Shown piece by piece: positions 1 through 10,400 of a stretch of 45,697 nt of DNA (positions are counted from its first letter, which is position 1; each line of letters starts with the position of its first letter). The notes beneath the pieces are model-generated. The model did no database searches, was not told the DNA's origin, and saw only the letters and a list, made by a program, of their open reading frames with translations. The DNA is from Candidatus Poribacteria bacterium. Its GTDB lineage: Bacteria > Poribacteria > WGA-4E > WGA-3G. The translations under genes and the position numbers were made by a program. Location: the NCBI GenBank assembly GCA_009839975.1, contig VXOP01000113.1, positions 1 to 45,697 on the forward strand, given 5' to 3'.

Positions 1-578
1 CGACCACCGATTTCAACATCCGTAAGATGGTGGGAAGCGTCAGATGTTTATAAGTGACATACATTAAGCAACCGCTAGATCCCACCGCGACCCATTTCAA
101 GCGTAGGGATCGCATTTTTTTCTGGTAAGCTTCGGTGTAAACCTCAACGTATACTGACGTTTTTCCGATGAATCGCTCAGTAGCCGGTTTTGAATCGTAG
201 GAATAAATCACCCAGTATGAACCTACAGCTGTAATGCCAGCACACCCAACGAACGCATAAGGATTACCGAGACTATATCCGAACCAACCACCATTGCTTT
301 CTCTACCAAGAACAACTGCACCTACCAAACCTGTAGTTAAACTCAGTATAGGAAGGCAAGCACCCATTCCGATGGACACAAATATATTGTGGTCGGTACT
401 TGCATCTTGTTCTGCATCTGCTATAGCTTGACGTTGTATGGCGTTTACATCTTGTGTGGCATCTTTGGGAACATCCTGTTGCGTCGTATTCTGTTGTGCA
501 AGGATAACAAAGGGGGCGCTGAAGGTCAGCACAACCATTAAAATGACTAATGTGTGGAACGTAGAATAAAACCTCAAT
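1..578 (-). CDS. Hypothetical membrane/secreted protein, 3' end outside window
   Basis: Manual reverse-strand translation is open from TTG at 578 to the window edge: MRFYSTFHTLVILMVVLTFSAPFVILAQQNTTQQDVPKDATQDVNAIQRQ..., with a signal peptide-like N terminus. GGAG lies just upstream of the TTG. Absent from the ORF track. Confidence 0.7.
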
Positions 579-631
579 TTCGCCTCCAATTATGGTAGAG
601 TTTTGATCATTGATAGTATATAAACTAATTG

Positions 632-698
632 TATTATAAATAGTAGATTAAGTCAAATTATAAAATTAATATTATATTTATGTCTACTATTTATAATA
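632..698. repeat. 16-bp perfect inverted repeat in AT-rich intergenic DNA
   Basis: tattataaatagtaga (632-647) and its exact reverse complement tctactatttataata (683-698), upstream of the ORF at 745. Confidence 0.85.
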
Positions 699-744
699 TG
701 ACGTATTATTTGATAAATAGATAGATTTGTAATACTATATAACT

Positions 745-3700
745 ATGATGAATGCCTTGAAAAATTTAATATCACTTTGCCATGAACGGCACAAGAATCC
801 ACTCCGACAACGCAGGACAGAGATATCCCCTGCTGTTCATAATAGAGGGTATCCACACCAACACACCGTCTATTGTGCTCGCAATTATCCTGTGCTGCTT
901 GATGATTTAGAGGATGCTGACATTTCTGTTATGCCGATAGGTCACGCACCAGAAAACGATCAGGGTCCGAGTTACTTTGGTGGAGAACGTTTTTACGAAC
1001 GTCAAAGAATAAAAGATTGGGCAATGGAACAATGGGATAATTCGTGGGGTATTAACGTCTATACTGGCACACCCTCTGGAAAGGACAGGGAACATTGGCA
1101 TGATCTCGTATTCACTTATGAGGGAATATGTACTGCCCCTGATGCTGTTCTGCGCTGTGTTGAATTGCTCGTTAATTTTGTTGAGAACCCACTACTGACA
1201 CTAACAAAGTCAGGAGGGTTACGCTTTTCTTGCAGGGTGCAGGATTACCTACATCCAAATACCGATGAGGCAATATATTATATCCATAAAGGCACACCGA
1301 CATCGGATAATCCACACCAGCGCATCGTATTTCTTGAAATGTTAGGGAAAGAGGGATATAGTTGCTGGGATGCACGCTACGAAATCCTGACTGGAAACTT
1401 ATTAGACCCACCTGTTGTTATGAAAGAGGTCCTGTTTTCCCCTATCAATGCACTCCGTGCTGAACTTCACGAACCCATATTGTATGGAACAGATAAACCG
1501 AAAATTAAACCTGATACGACTCCCTTAGACTTCGGTTCATATCTGCTTAATATCGCAAAGCAAGCATTCTTAAAGCGCGGTTTTTCTTATCTCCGGAAAG
1601 ACAACAATGTTCACCTTTGGAATAAAACCGTTGACAACGTTGATGATGGACATGTTGCATTGTGGGAAAGCGAACATATTATTTGGGTATGTGCATCCAC
1701 AGATGGTTTTGGTATACCAACGACTTCAACACCAATTACAGATGTTTGGGAAGATACAGGACTGCTGCCACAGATACCCGCTGCGGGGATGCCTGTTAGC
1801 GAAGAGATATTAGCTGCTCGCGAAGGAAGAATAAGTCCTTTAGCGATAAAACGCTTACCACCGATACTACAGAAATCGGAACCAACCCGAACAGTAGAAT
1901 GGGATCCGGATCAGATTACCGACAAGTTGAAAGAGTCTTTTGATCAAAATACGCGTGTTATCGCGCTTATTACTGAAAACTGTAAAGAAGAAAACTTTGA
2001 ATTAGAATTGGATCTCCTCACCAATTACCCAACCTGCCTAAATCTACCAAATAGCAAATTGGCAGAAGCAGCAGAACAACGAGTCCAAGAGAATTCACAA
2101 TCAGTCGTTTGCTGGAAACCTCGTAAGCATCTATGGGAAAAAGTGGAAGAAATACCCGTTGATGAACGCATGGCAAATCCGTTCCAACACGGCAATATGT
2201 GTGAAGATGCTGATCGGTGTGATAGCCTTGAGAAAAAGGGTGGAAACGCGAGTGAAAGTATCTGTCCGCAGTGTCCCGTCTATACAACCTGTAAGGAACG
2301 CGGTTATTTATCACAATACCACACATTACAACATGCAAAATCACAAATAACGACTATACCCCAACTGTTTTTCAATCCACAATATGCTGATGTTGCTAGT
2401 AATATGCTAAAACAGGTGGATAATACAGAAAGACTGTGTATCATAAACGGGGTGCGTTTCTTTGATTTATTCCCTAGATGTGAACTCTCAAGAAGACAGA
2501 TAGAAGCGTGGACCGTGAACTGGCAGGGAGATGTTTTGGGTGATTTTGCCAAAGTTTTATTGAGTGCTTTAGAAATCAAATATAAATCTCAGACAGAAGC
2601 TGCCAATAGAATTCGACTTGTAATCCAGATGTTTGAATGGCAGGAAGAAACGATCATTGAACAGATGTGTCAGGTCAAAGATCCAAGAAAAGGGGTGCCA
2701 CTGTCTATGGCACAAGCCATCCAGATAGGTACATTAGGTACGGCAACTGTGGAAAGCATCGATAGGTTTCCGACAGTTTGTCAAAACCCAAATTGGACGT
2801 TTTGGCATCAACTCAAATGTTTCTGTACACACTATTCTACGGATAATAATCCACCGATGGAATGGGATGAAAATATCCTAAGATTCCGAGTGCCACCCAT
2901 GCTACACCAAGATGTCAAACGTCTATTGTTAATATCTTCCACGAACTTAGATAGACATCTTCCACAAGTATTCCCAAACGAGGAAAGACAAGTTATCCGT
3001 ATTAAACCCACCACATGGCAGCCGGGAAATATCCTTTTTCAAATTCGAACTGGCACCTTTCCACGAAATATGATGTTGGACATTCACAACAATTGGCAAT
3101 ATGTCGGCATATCTAAGCTTGGACTACATTATTTACTTTCTATTCTTGCAGAAGTTGAAAGGGTGCCAGATGTAAAACATGCAATTATCACGCGTAATAC
3201 ATTAATCCGACACTTAAGAGGTGTCGCCGAAAAAGAAAACGTTTGTTTCGTAACAATTTACCAAGCATTGAAAGAGTTTGAAACATCTTTTAAGGAAGTA
3301 GATGTCATCTGGATCATCAGCACACCCGAAGTAGGACCGTGTGCTGTTTGGTCAAGAGCACATATTTTATTTGGAAATGACGAAATTCCGCTGCGCTACG
3401 AAAGAGATTCAGAAACCGGATACTACAAAGACGAACGCTTACAAAGTGTTTACGAAGAAAGGGTAATTAGTATACTCTCCCAGATAATAGTATATGCGGG
3501 ATTGGATCGTTTCAAGGATAAGAAGGTTGTTTTATTATCAAGCTTAGAATTACCGAACGTCACTAATAGGCCGGAAGTCCTACTTTTTGACTGGGAGGAT
3601 TTTGAGATAGCCGGTGGAATAGACAAACTTGCAGAGACGATACGTACACGGCAACGTTTTGAAACTGAACGCGAAAATATAACAGCCGAAACAAGTAGAG

Positions 3701-3960
3701 AAGAGGTTGAACGAATTTTGGGATGCTCTGTTCGGCAGGCGAACCGCCTCCTACAAAAGATGAGAGGTAGGAATATCTTACGTGCCCCTTACCGAAATGA
3801 GATACTCTCTTTGCTTGCCGATGGTGAGAAAAAAACAGCTGAGTTAGTTGCTGCACTTGAAGGAACGCCACAGGCGATAAACTATGCACTTTCAAGGCTC
3901 GTTGAAAAAGCGGAAATTGTCCGAGTTCAACGCGGTGTGTATACCCTTCCAAAATCTTAG
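745..3960 (+). CDS. Primase/helicase-like protein with Cys cluster and C-terminal winged helix; ATPase motifs appear degenerate
   Basis: Intact 1071-aa ORF. N-terminal prim-pol-like block (WGINVYTGTPSG...LTLTKSGGLRFSC), Cys cluster (CEDADRC...CPQCPVYTTC), helicase-like C-terminal half, and two HTH-like segments at the end (CSVRQANRLLQKMRGR; ...ALSRLVEKAEIVRVQRGVYTL). Confidence 0.6.
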   Translation: MMNALKNLISLCHERHKNPLRQRRTEISPAVHNRGYPHQHTVYCARNYPVLLDDLEDADISVMPIGHAPENDQGPSYFGGERFYERQRIKDWAMEQWDNSWGINVYTGTPSGKDREHWHDLVFTYEGICTAPDAVLRCVELLVNFVENPLLTLTKSGGLRFSCRVQDYLHPNTDEAIYYIHKGTPTSDNPHQRIVFLEMLGKEGYSCWDARYEILTGNLLDPPVVMKEVLFSPINALRAELHEPILYGTDKPKIKPDTTPLDFGSYLLNIAKQAFLKRGFSYLRKDNNVHLWNKTVDNVDDGHVALWESEHIIWVCASTDGFGIPTTSTPITDVWEDTGLLPQIPAAGMPVSEEILAAREGRISPLAIKRLPPILQKSEPTRTVEWDPDQITDKLKESFDQNTRVIALITENCKEENFELELDLLTNYPTCLNLPNSKLAEAAEQRVQENSQSVVCWKPRKHLWEKVEEIPVDERMANPFQHGNMCEDADRCDSLEKKGGNASESICPQCPVYTTCKERGYLSQYHTLQHAKSQITTIPQLFFNPQYADVASNMLKQVDNTERLCIINGVRFFDLFPRCELSRRQIEAWTVNWQGDVLGDFAKVLLSALEIKYKSQTEAANRIRLVIQMFEWQEETIIEQMCQVKDPRKGVPLSMAQAIQIGTLGTATVESIDRFPTVCQNPNWTFWHQLKCFCTHYSTDNNPPMEWDENILRFRVPPMLHQDVKRLLLISSTNLDRHLPQVFPNEERQVIRIKPTTWQPGNILFQIRTGTFPRNMMLDIHNNWQYVGISKLGLHYLLSILAEVERVPDVKHAIITRNTLIRHLRGVAEKENVCFVTIYQALKEFETSFKEVDVIWIISTPEVGPCAVWSRAHILFGNDEIPLRYERDSETGYYKDERLQSVYEERVISILSQIIVYAGLDRFKDKKVVLLSSLELPNVTNRPEVLLFDWEDFEIAGGIDKLAETIRTRQRFETERENITAETSREEVERILGCSVRQANRLLQKMRGRNILRAPYRNEILSLLADGEKKTAELVAALEGTPQAINYALSRLVEKAEIVRVQRGVYTLPKS

Positions 3961-3961
3961 A

Positions 3962-4011
3962 AATGAATTGCCCTACTACGAACCTGCAAGTCTGTAGTAG
4001 GGCAATTCATT
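3962..4011. terminator. Large perfect hairpin between convergent genes
   Basis: aatgaattgccctactac ... gtagtagggcaattcatt: 18-bp perfect arms, 14-nt loop, directly after the stop at 3960 and before the convergent stop at 4118. Confidence 0.7.
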
Positions 4012-4117
4012 GCCGTTAGGATATTAGCGAATTAATAACTTAATCTTCATACAGATTGTGTTACAATACACCCAATCTTTCAGAATGGCTATGAGTGTCA
4101 AGGGTATTGTCTGTATA

Positions 4118-4906
4118 TCAACGGGATTTAATGTTACCCCATGTTGTAGTGAGTTTTTCTTCGGGTTCTACAGACAGAAACTCACCTGCTTTAACTTGAT
4201 TAATTTCGCTTTCAGATAATGCACGATTAAAAATGTAGTACTCATCCAGCAACCCTTGATACCAACGACCATTTTTGTGGTGTCCAATTCCTGCGTTCAC
4301 TCCCCATTCAGCGGATAGTTTTCCTGAACCTTTGACTGAATGCGTTTCTTCACCATCAATATAGGTCTTAGCATCACCACTATCACTATCATAAGTACCA
4401 GCGAAATGAACCCATTCACCTGCATCAATTACGGGACCCGGATTGATATTGAAAACTTCAGTATTTGTCTCATTTCGATGGAAGAAACGGAATCCACCAG
4501 GACGGATTTCCATGTGATAAAGTCCACTTTCAATTGTTGTACCAATGGCATCAAGCAGTGTTTGCGGATCCGTGGAACCGTTGTGGTTAACCCAAACAGC
4601 TAATGTGAATCCATCTACCGGACCGTTCTCAAACTCCGGACCATTCATATTAATCCATACATTGGTTTCTAAAGCGATGGCTTTTCCATAAACACCTTTT
4701 TCCCATGTAGCATTTCCCTCTACTTCCCCATCGTTACCGCTTTTTGACCCATCTTTAACCGTGTTACTTTCTTCATCAAAACTATAGTAAACGGACAATG
4801 TCGGGTCATTTAAATCAGCCTGAACTGAAAATACACAGGTCCCCAAAAATATCAATACGGTTAGATAGATGGGTAGTTTCTTAACAATATTAACATATAT
4901 ATACAT
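4118..4906 (-). CDS. Secreted LamG/concanavalin-like domain protein with C-terminal KLTTTWGNIKSR
   Basis: Signal peptide; LamG pattern (YSFDE...DGSKSGNDGEV...GKAIALE...FTLAVWVN...WVHFAGTYD...TYIDGEE...GIGHHKNGRWYQGLLDEYYIFNRALSESEI). Confidence 0.85.
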   Translation of the reverse strand: MYIYVNIVKKLPIYLTVLIFLGTCVFSVQADLNDPTLSVYYSFDEESNTVKDGSKSGNDGEVEGNATWEKGVYGKAIALETNVWINMNGPEFENGPVDGFTLAVWVNHNGSTDPQTLLDAIGTTIESGLYHMEIRPGGFRFFHRNETNTEVFNINPGPVIDAGEWVHFAGTYDSDSGDAKTYIDGEETHSVKGSGKLSAEWGVNAGIGHHKNGRWYQGLLDEYYIFNRALSESEINQVKAGEFLSVEPEEKLTTTWGNIKSR

Positions 4907-4928
4907 GCTCTACTCCTCTATGTGTAAC

Positions 4929-5729
4929 CTAATGGGATTTAATATTTCCCCAGGTAGTTGTGAGTTTATTTTGTGGTTCAACTGGCGTTATAAATGCCCC
5001 TTCCATAATCTGCTGTATCTCATCTGCAGACACAGCGCGTGCGAAGATGAAATAATCATCCAGCATCCCGTTAAACCATCGTCCATTCTTATGGTGTCCG
5101 ATTCCTGCAGAAACACCCCAATTAGCTGCAAGTTCACCACCTCCAACAGCACTGTGAGTTTCTTCACCATCAACATAAGTCTTTATCTCACCACTCTCCA
5201 CATCATAAGTACCAGCAAAATGAACCCATTTGTCAGCTTCTAACACTGGACCCGGGTTGATATTAAAGACAGTTGTGTTTGTATGGTTTCTATGGAAAAA
5301 ACGGAATCCACCAGTTCGAATTTCCATGTGGAATAGTCCACTACCGTGGTCTGTACCGATCGCATCAAGGAGTGTCTGAGGATCAGATGAGCCCGTATGG
5401 TTAACCCAAGTGGCTATTGTGAATCCATCATTGGGAAGATTCTTGAATTCGGGACCGTTCATGTCAATCCACGAATCGGTTTCTAACACTATCGCTTTCC
5501 CCATTACACCATCTACCCGATTGACGTTGCCGACTATGGTTCCATCATTTCCACTTAGGGAACCATCAACGACAGTTTCACCCTCTCCATCAAAGCTATA
5601 GTAGACAGAAATTGTCGGATCACTCAGGTCAGCATTGGCAGTGAATATACCAACACATAACATGGCAGCTATTACAGTCAAGATATGAAACGATCTAATA
5701 AATTCAAAACGCATTTTTTTATTCTCCAA
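4929..5729 (-). CDS. Secreted LamG domain protein, tandem paralog, C-terminal KLTTTWGNIKSH
   Basis: Strong colinear similarity to the 4118..4906 product, including N-terminal signal and C-terminal tag. Confidence 0.85.
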   Translation of the reverse strand: MENKKMRFEFIRSFHILTVIAAMLCVGIFTANADLSDPTISVYYSFDGEGETVVDGSLSGNDGTIVGNVNRVDGVMGKAIVLETDSWIDMNGPEFKNLPNDGFTIATWVNHTGSSDPQTLLDAIGTDHGSGLFHMEIRTGGFRFFHRNHTNTTVFNINPGPVLEADKWVHFAGTYDVESGEIKTYVDGEETHSAVGGGELAANWGVSAGIGHHKNGRWFNGMLDDYFIFARAVSADEIQQIMEGAFITPVEPQNKLTTTWGNIKSH

Positions 5730-5992
5730 TTATTTTAGATTTATAGTTGTAGGTTGTGAAGGTCATCCTTCGTGTTCAGTGGATAATTCCTATAATCACC
5801 TACATTGATCTTGCGACATATATTAGTCATTATACCGATTGCATTTTACAAATCTTTCTGATTTTTGTCAACAAAAAAATGTTTCATACTTTCAATCTAC
5901 ATATCATTCAATTTTCTGAAACCACTTCTATTTCATGGACATGTTCCAATAATATATGTTAACATGTAAAAAACCGATAAGGAGATAGAACA

Positions 5993-6850
5993 ATGGAACA
6001 TAGCGTTATAATTCGCTGCATGATTATATGTATCCTCTTTTCCGCATTGATGATCTTACCAATATATGCAACAGATGTGACTGTTGGATTTTTGGCAGGA
6101 AGTAATCAACTCGGTGAAGTAGAGGAAGCTGCTTATGATTGGGTAGAAGATACATTTCAAACGAAGATGCTCATAGCTGACAAGAGTGGTAACTTTAAAA
6201 CGAATACCGGGTCAGCGATGAAGTTAGACCAATTTGCTGTGTTATGGCTTTTCTATACAGAAACGAACACGTTGCCAGAACCCTTTCTTGAAGATGCAAC
6301 TAAAAAGAACATCCTTGATTATTTGGATGTAGGTGGTAGTGTATTCCTCTCTGCACTCGGACTTAAGTATGTTATAGATTTAGAAGTTGATGAAGGTAAC
6401 GTACGCGTCTTTCAACCACTCGGTAAAGGTCCACCTGAAATTGGGGTTATCGCAACTGATGATCATAAAGATCATCCTGTGTTTGAAGGTTTTGATACGG
6501 GTGATCCCATTTTTCTTACGAGTATGGATCAACCGGGTTTTACCGCAGATTTCATCAATTTTAAAGCAAGTCCTCCAGCGGGTAACATACTTGGCACAAA
6601 AACACGGGATGGTGGTGCAGGTGCCGGCGAACGTCCGCTTGTTGAATACGAGGTAAATGATGGCAAAATCATCACACTCGGACATCACAACGGGGTCTAT
6701 ACTGATACGAACTCTAAGGAGGGTGAAAACCTGAGAAAACTGTCTGAGAACGTGCTAAATTACCTCGGTGAGACCTCAGTTTTTTTCGCTGTTCAACCCG
6801 ATGGAAAATTGGCAACTACGTGGGGTAATCTAAAGTCTGCATTGCGATAA
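5993..6850 (+). CDS. Secreted ThuA/GATase1-like protein with C-terminal KLATTWGNLKSALR
   Basis: Signal peptide (CMIICILFSALMILPIYA); GATase-like fold cues (LDYLDVGGSVFLSALG, DHPVFEGFD, KIITLGHHNGVY); aaggagat upstream of ATG. Confidence 0.65.
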   Translation: MEHSVIIRCMIICILFSALMILPIYATDVTVGFLAGSNQLGEVEEAAYDWVEDTFQTKMLIADKSGNFKTNTGSAMKLDQFAVLWLFYTETNTLPEPFLEDATKKNILDYLDVGGSVFLSALGLKYVIDLEVDEGNVRVFQPLGKGPPEIGVIATDDHKDHPVFEGFDTGDPIFLTSMDQPGFTADFINFKASPPAGNILGTKTRDGGAGAGERPLVEYEVNDGKIITLGHHNGVYTDTNSKEGENLRKLSENVLNYLGETSVFFAVQPDGKLATTWGNLKSALR

Positions 6851-6883
6851 ATATGGTAAGTGTTCGCATTACAATCGTATTTC

Positions 6884-6919
6884 TGTAGGAGTGATCTCCA
6901 AATCGGAGATCCTTCTACA
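6884..6919. terminator. Palindromic repeat/terminator-like hairpin
   Basis: tgtaggagtgatctccaaatcggagatccttctaca, 34 nt after the stop at 6850. Same family as the tgtaggag...ctcctaca hairpins elsewhere in the window. Confidence 0.6.
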
Positions 6920-6956
6920 TAGTACGTGCGTTAATTGCAAACACTTTCAATCCATC

Positions 6957-7229
6957 CTAAAGCAGATCATCGTGCGGTTCTACCTGTCTGACCCCAACGG
7001 CTGGATTTAGACGAGAATGATGCATTAACCAATAGGCAGTAGTAACTATTATTCCGCCAAAAAGTGTGGCAATTAACCATATCTCAGGCTGAACGAAAAT
7101 AGCACTTCCCCTCTGCTTGGCATCCCGATAGATGCCGATGGCAAAAGAAATATGTACAATTGCTACTACTATGACAAAGAAAAAACTCCAAAATCCGAAT
7201 ATAATTGCCTCAAAGAATCCTATTCCCAT
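6957..7229 (-). CDS. Small two-TM membrane protein
   Basis: 90 aa with two hydrophobic segments (FWSFFFVIVVAIVHISFAIGIY; IWLIATLFGGIIVTTAYWLM); GGAGG upstream of ATG. Confidence 0.6.
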   Translation of the reverse strand: MGIGFFEAIIFGFWSFFFVIVVAIVHISFAIGIYRDAKQRGSAIFVQPEIWLIATLFGGIIVTTAYWLMHHSRLNPAVGVRQVEPHDDLL

Positions 7230-7266
7230 TATGTTCCTCCGTTATGTTCTCATATATGTTTAATAT

Positions 7267-7395
7267 AGGACTTACGCATTCCCCCTTGATAAGGGGGGTT
7301 AGGGGGTTTAAAAGTCTTTATTTCAATGATATTTTAGTGATTTAACCCCTAAGTCCCATTATCAGGGGGACTTTAAGAGAAACTGCGTAAGTCCT
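7267..7395. mobile_element. MITE-like element with 12-bp perfect terminal inverted repeats
   Basis: AGGACTTACGCA at 7267-7278 and TGCGTAAGTCCT at 7384-7395; G/C-run subterminal palindrome (cccccttgataaggggg); no coding capacity. Confidence 0.7.
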
Positions 7396-7421
7396 GAGAT
7401 ATTTAGTTTACACATTCTAAT

Positions 7422-10400
7422 TTACATGTGTGTTTGTGAGCTCCACTTCACCAAATAGTTAGATGGCATTTCGTGGATAAACATAGATGCTACCTGTCCT
7501 CGGTCATTGAAACGATATAAAGTAGAAGATAGATATAGTTGTTCTTGTGCCCGCGTCATGCCAACATAGAACAGACGCCGTTCCTCTTCAAGTTCCGCCA
7601 ATGTTAGACTACTCCTACCTATTGGAAAATTGCCATCCTCCATTCCTATGATAAAGACAACAGGAAATTCTGTCCCTTTTGCAGCATGTAATGTCATGAG
7701 TGTGAGTTGCTCTGTTTTATTATCAAGCTCATCAAAACTGGTTAGTAGTTTCTGGTAATCTAAGAAATCGGTCAGTGTATGTCCGTGTCCCACTCTTTCA
7801 AAGTTTAGGACAAAATTCAGGAATCGCGACTTGTGTTCAATCCAATCACTGTCCTCCTTGTCAACAGGGACATCAGACTCCCTAAGCAAATTGAAGAATT
7901 CAGATACCTGTTCTTTCTCTGTCTGTTCAAAAGGTAAATCAACGGATAAGACATCATGATTGACTTTCGCATACCTTTTCGCAGCATTTAGATATGCTTT
8001 AGTTTCATGTGATATTTCCACTTCATCAATATCAGAGGTCTTAGCAAGGATACCAGCACCAATCAATGGTAAGAATTCAGTGAGTGATTTTACCTGCTGT
8101 TTCTGTGTGTCAATTCTGATGAGTTCCTTGAAGATTTTGCGGTTGACTTCTACATCCTCCTGTGCACTATGTAGACGGTTGTATCCAATTCCGAATTTTT
8201 CAGCAAGTGTCTGAATATTGCAGCGCTGTCTTGGGAAGAGCCTTCGTGCAGTCACAAGCGTGTCATAATGCGGATTCGGCAATCCTCGGTTCAGGTGTTC
8301 TTGAAGGACACGTTCAAGAATAGGGTTATCATAATTCACGACATTGTGTCCGATAAGAATACGATCTTGAATGAAACTGCACAATTCGGGAAGCACCATT
8401 TCAATACTCGGGCAATCTTTAACGGTCTCTTCATTTATGTCGTGAATACGAGTAGTTTCTTTCGGTATATATCCACCTGGGGGTCTTACTAATCTATAGT
8501 ACCGTTCTATTCCATTCCCAACAGCATTGAGTCGCTGTGCGGCTATCTCAACGATATTCGCATATCTCGTATCAACCCCTGTCGTTTCCAAGTCGTAAAT
8601 GACCATATCTGACATGTTTGGTGATTCAAAACGACTTAATAGACGTTGACATAGTCTAAGGGCAGCGATGCTGCGAATACCATCAGATTGAAGTTGAAGT
8701 GTACTGATACCTTCTGCAGCGGTTGTTCCGATTATTATAATGCGCGAATCTGCTGATGTTTCGTCCAACTCACCGAAATCTCCAATTAGGAGATTGATTC
8801 CATTTTCGTTCAGATGCGGTTTACTTCTGTCCATATCTTTCGGTAATAGTTGTATCTCTACATTCTTATTCAGATAGGTTTTCAAGGTCTGATGTATGAT
8901 GCTTGCTGCACAGTATTCATCTACTCCGTAGTTTGCAGTAATCTTAATGGGTTCATCGCGATCAAGCGCGCTATACAGTACATCCTGTATAAGGGAAACA
9001 TTCTGCATTTCGGGTTGTCTTTCAATTGTTCCCAGTTCCTTTTGACGGTATGGTGACCGAAAACTATCCAATGTTGCAAATAACTTCTGGGCAATTTTAT
9101 CTATCTTCTCCTCTTTTATCTCCTCAGATAGAGCCTCAAGTCGATCCCAAAATTGCCGAATGTTGCGTCGTGTAAATGGACCAACATCTTCTGGATACGC
9201 ATCAATGTTCTTTAAGAGTTCTGCTAAAGTTATTTCCTTGCGGATCGCTAACCACTTGAGTCGAACCCAGGTTAGATCGTCAATCCGTTTTTCAGGAAAG
9301 TTGATTGCATTCTCAAGGTCTTGTGGGAGGTGCCACTGAATGAAACGGAGGTAGGAGAAGATACCTTTACTGATTTCTTCATCAAACGAATTCGTAGGTC
9401 GGATACGTTGAAATTTTATCTTCTGCCTGAGTAATTCCTCTGCTAAAACATCCGCAAGTTTGTGCGTCCGGTAGAAGATGGCGATATCGCGATAGGAGAC
9501 ACCCCGGTGTCTAATCAGATTTCGGATGATTTCTATAATATATCGTGCTTCCTCGGTAGCTGTACTAAAGGTATAGTGATATATATTCCATCCCACATCT
9601 CTGTGTGTTTTAAGTGTGTGCTGTTTCTGTCGTTCCGTATTCCTACCGATCACTTCTTCTGCAGCACGTAGTATCCTCTCACTACACCGATAATGCTCAT
9701 CCAATTCAACGACTTCAGGTGAGAAGTCCTCTATAAAATGCTCAATATATTGCGGATTAGACCCGCGCCAACTGTAAATTGATTGATCAGCATCCGCAAC
9801 TACCATTAGGTTGTTATTTGGTGGTGCAGTGATGAGTTGAAGTAACGCATACTGGACACTATTCACATCGTGGTACTCATCCACAAGTATATAAGAGATG
9901 TTTTTGTGGTAATCAGTTTGTATTTCTGAAACTTCTCTGAAAAGTTCAACCGTCTTAAGTAGCAGATCATCAAAGTCAAGTGCATTGTATTCTGTGAGTT
10001 TGTCCTGATAGGCACTGATTGCCCGCTTTATGTTTTCTTCCGCATCAGGATCATCTATTTCTGCGATGACATCGGGATCAATATACAAGTCATCCGATAC
10101 GTTTTTTAGCTTATCCCGAATTAATTGTTTACCCTCACTGATGATATTTCGCAGCCGCCATGAAGGGTAGATGCGTGAGTTCAGATTCAATTCCCGTACC
10201 ACCTCTTCCAAGATTTCGTCTTGGATTTCTTGATCAAAGATAGCGAAGTTCTCACTGAGACCTATCTGTTGTGCATGTTTTCGTAGTACTCTTACGCAGA
10301 ATGCATGAAAGGTGCTGACCTTTATATCGGAACCGTGTGGTTCACCGATCTCTTTGTTAACCCGTTCTCGCATCTCTTCGGCAGCTTTATTCGTGAAAGT

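Noticed and set aside
4869-5243. Plus-strand ORFs opposite the LamG genes (4340..4603, 4869..5243, 5410..5601)
   Set aside because: Antisense to well-supported LamG coding sequences.
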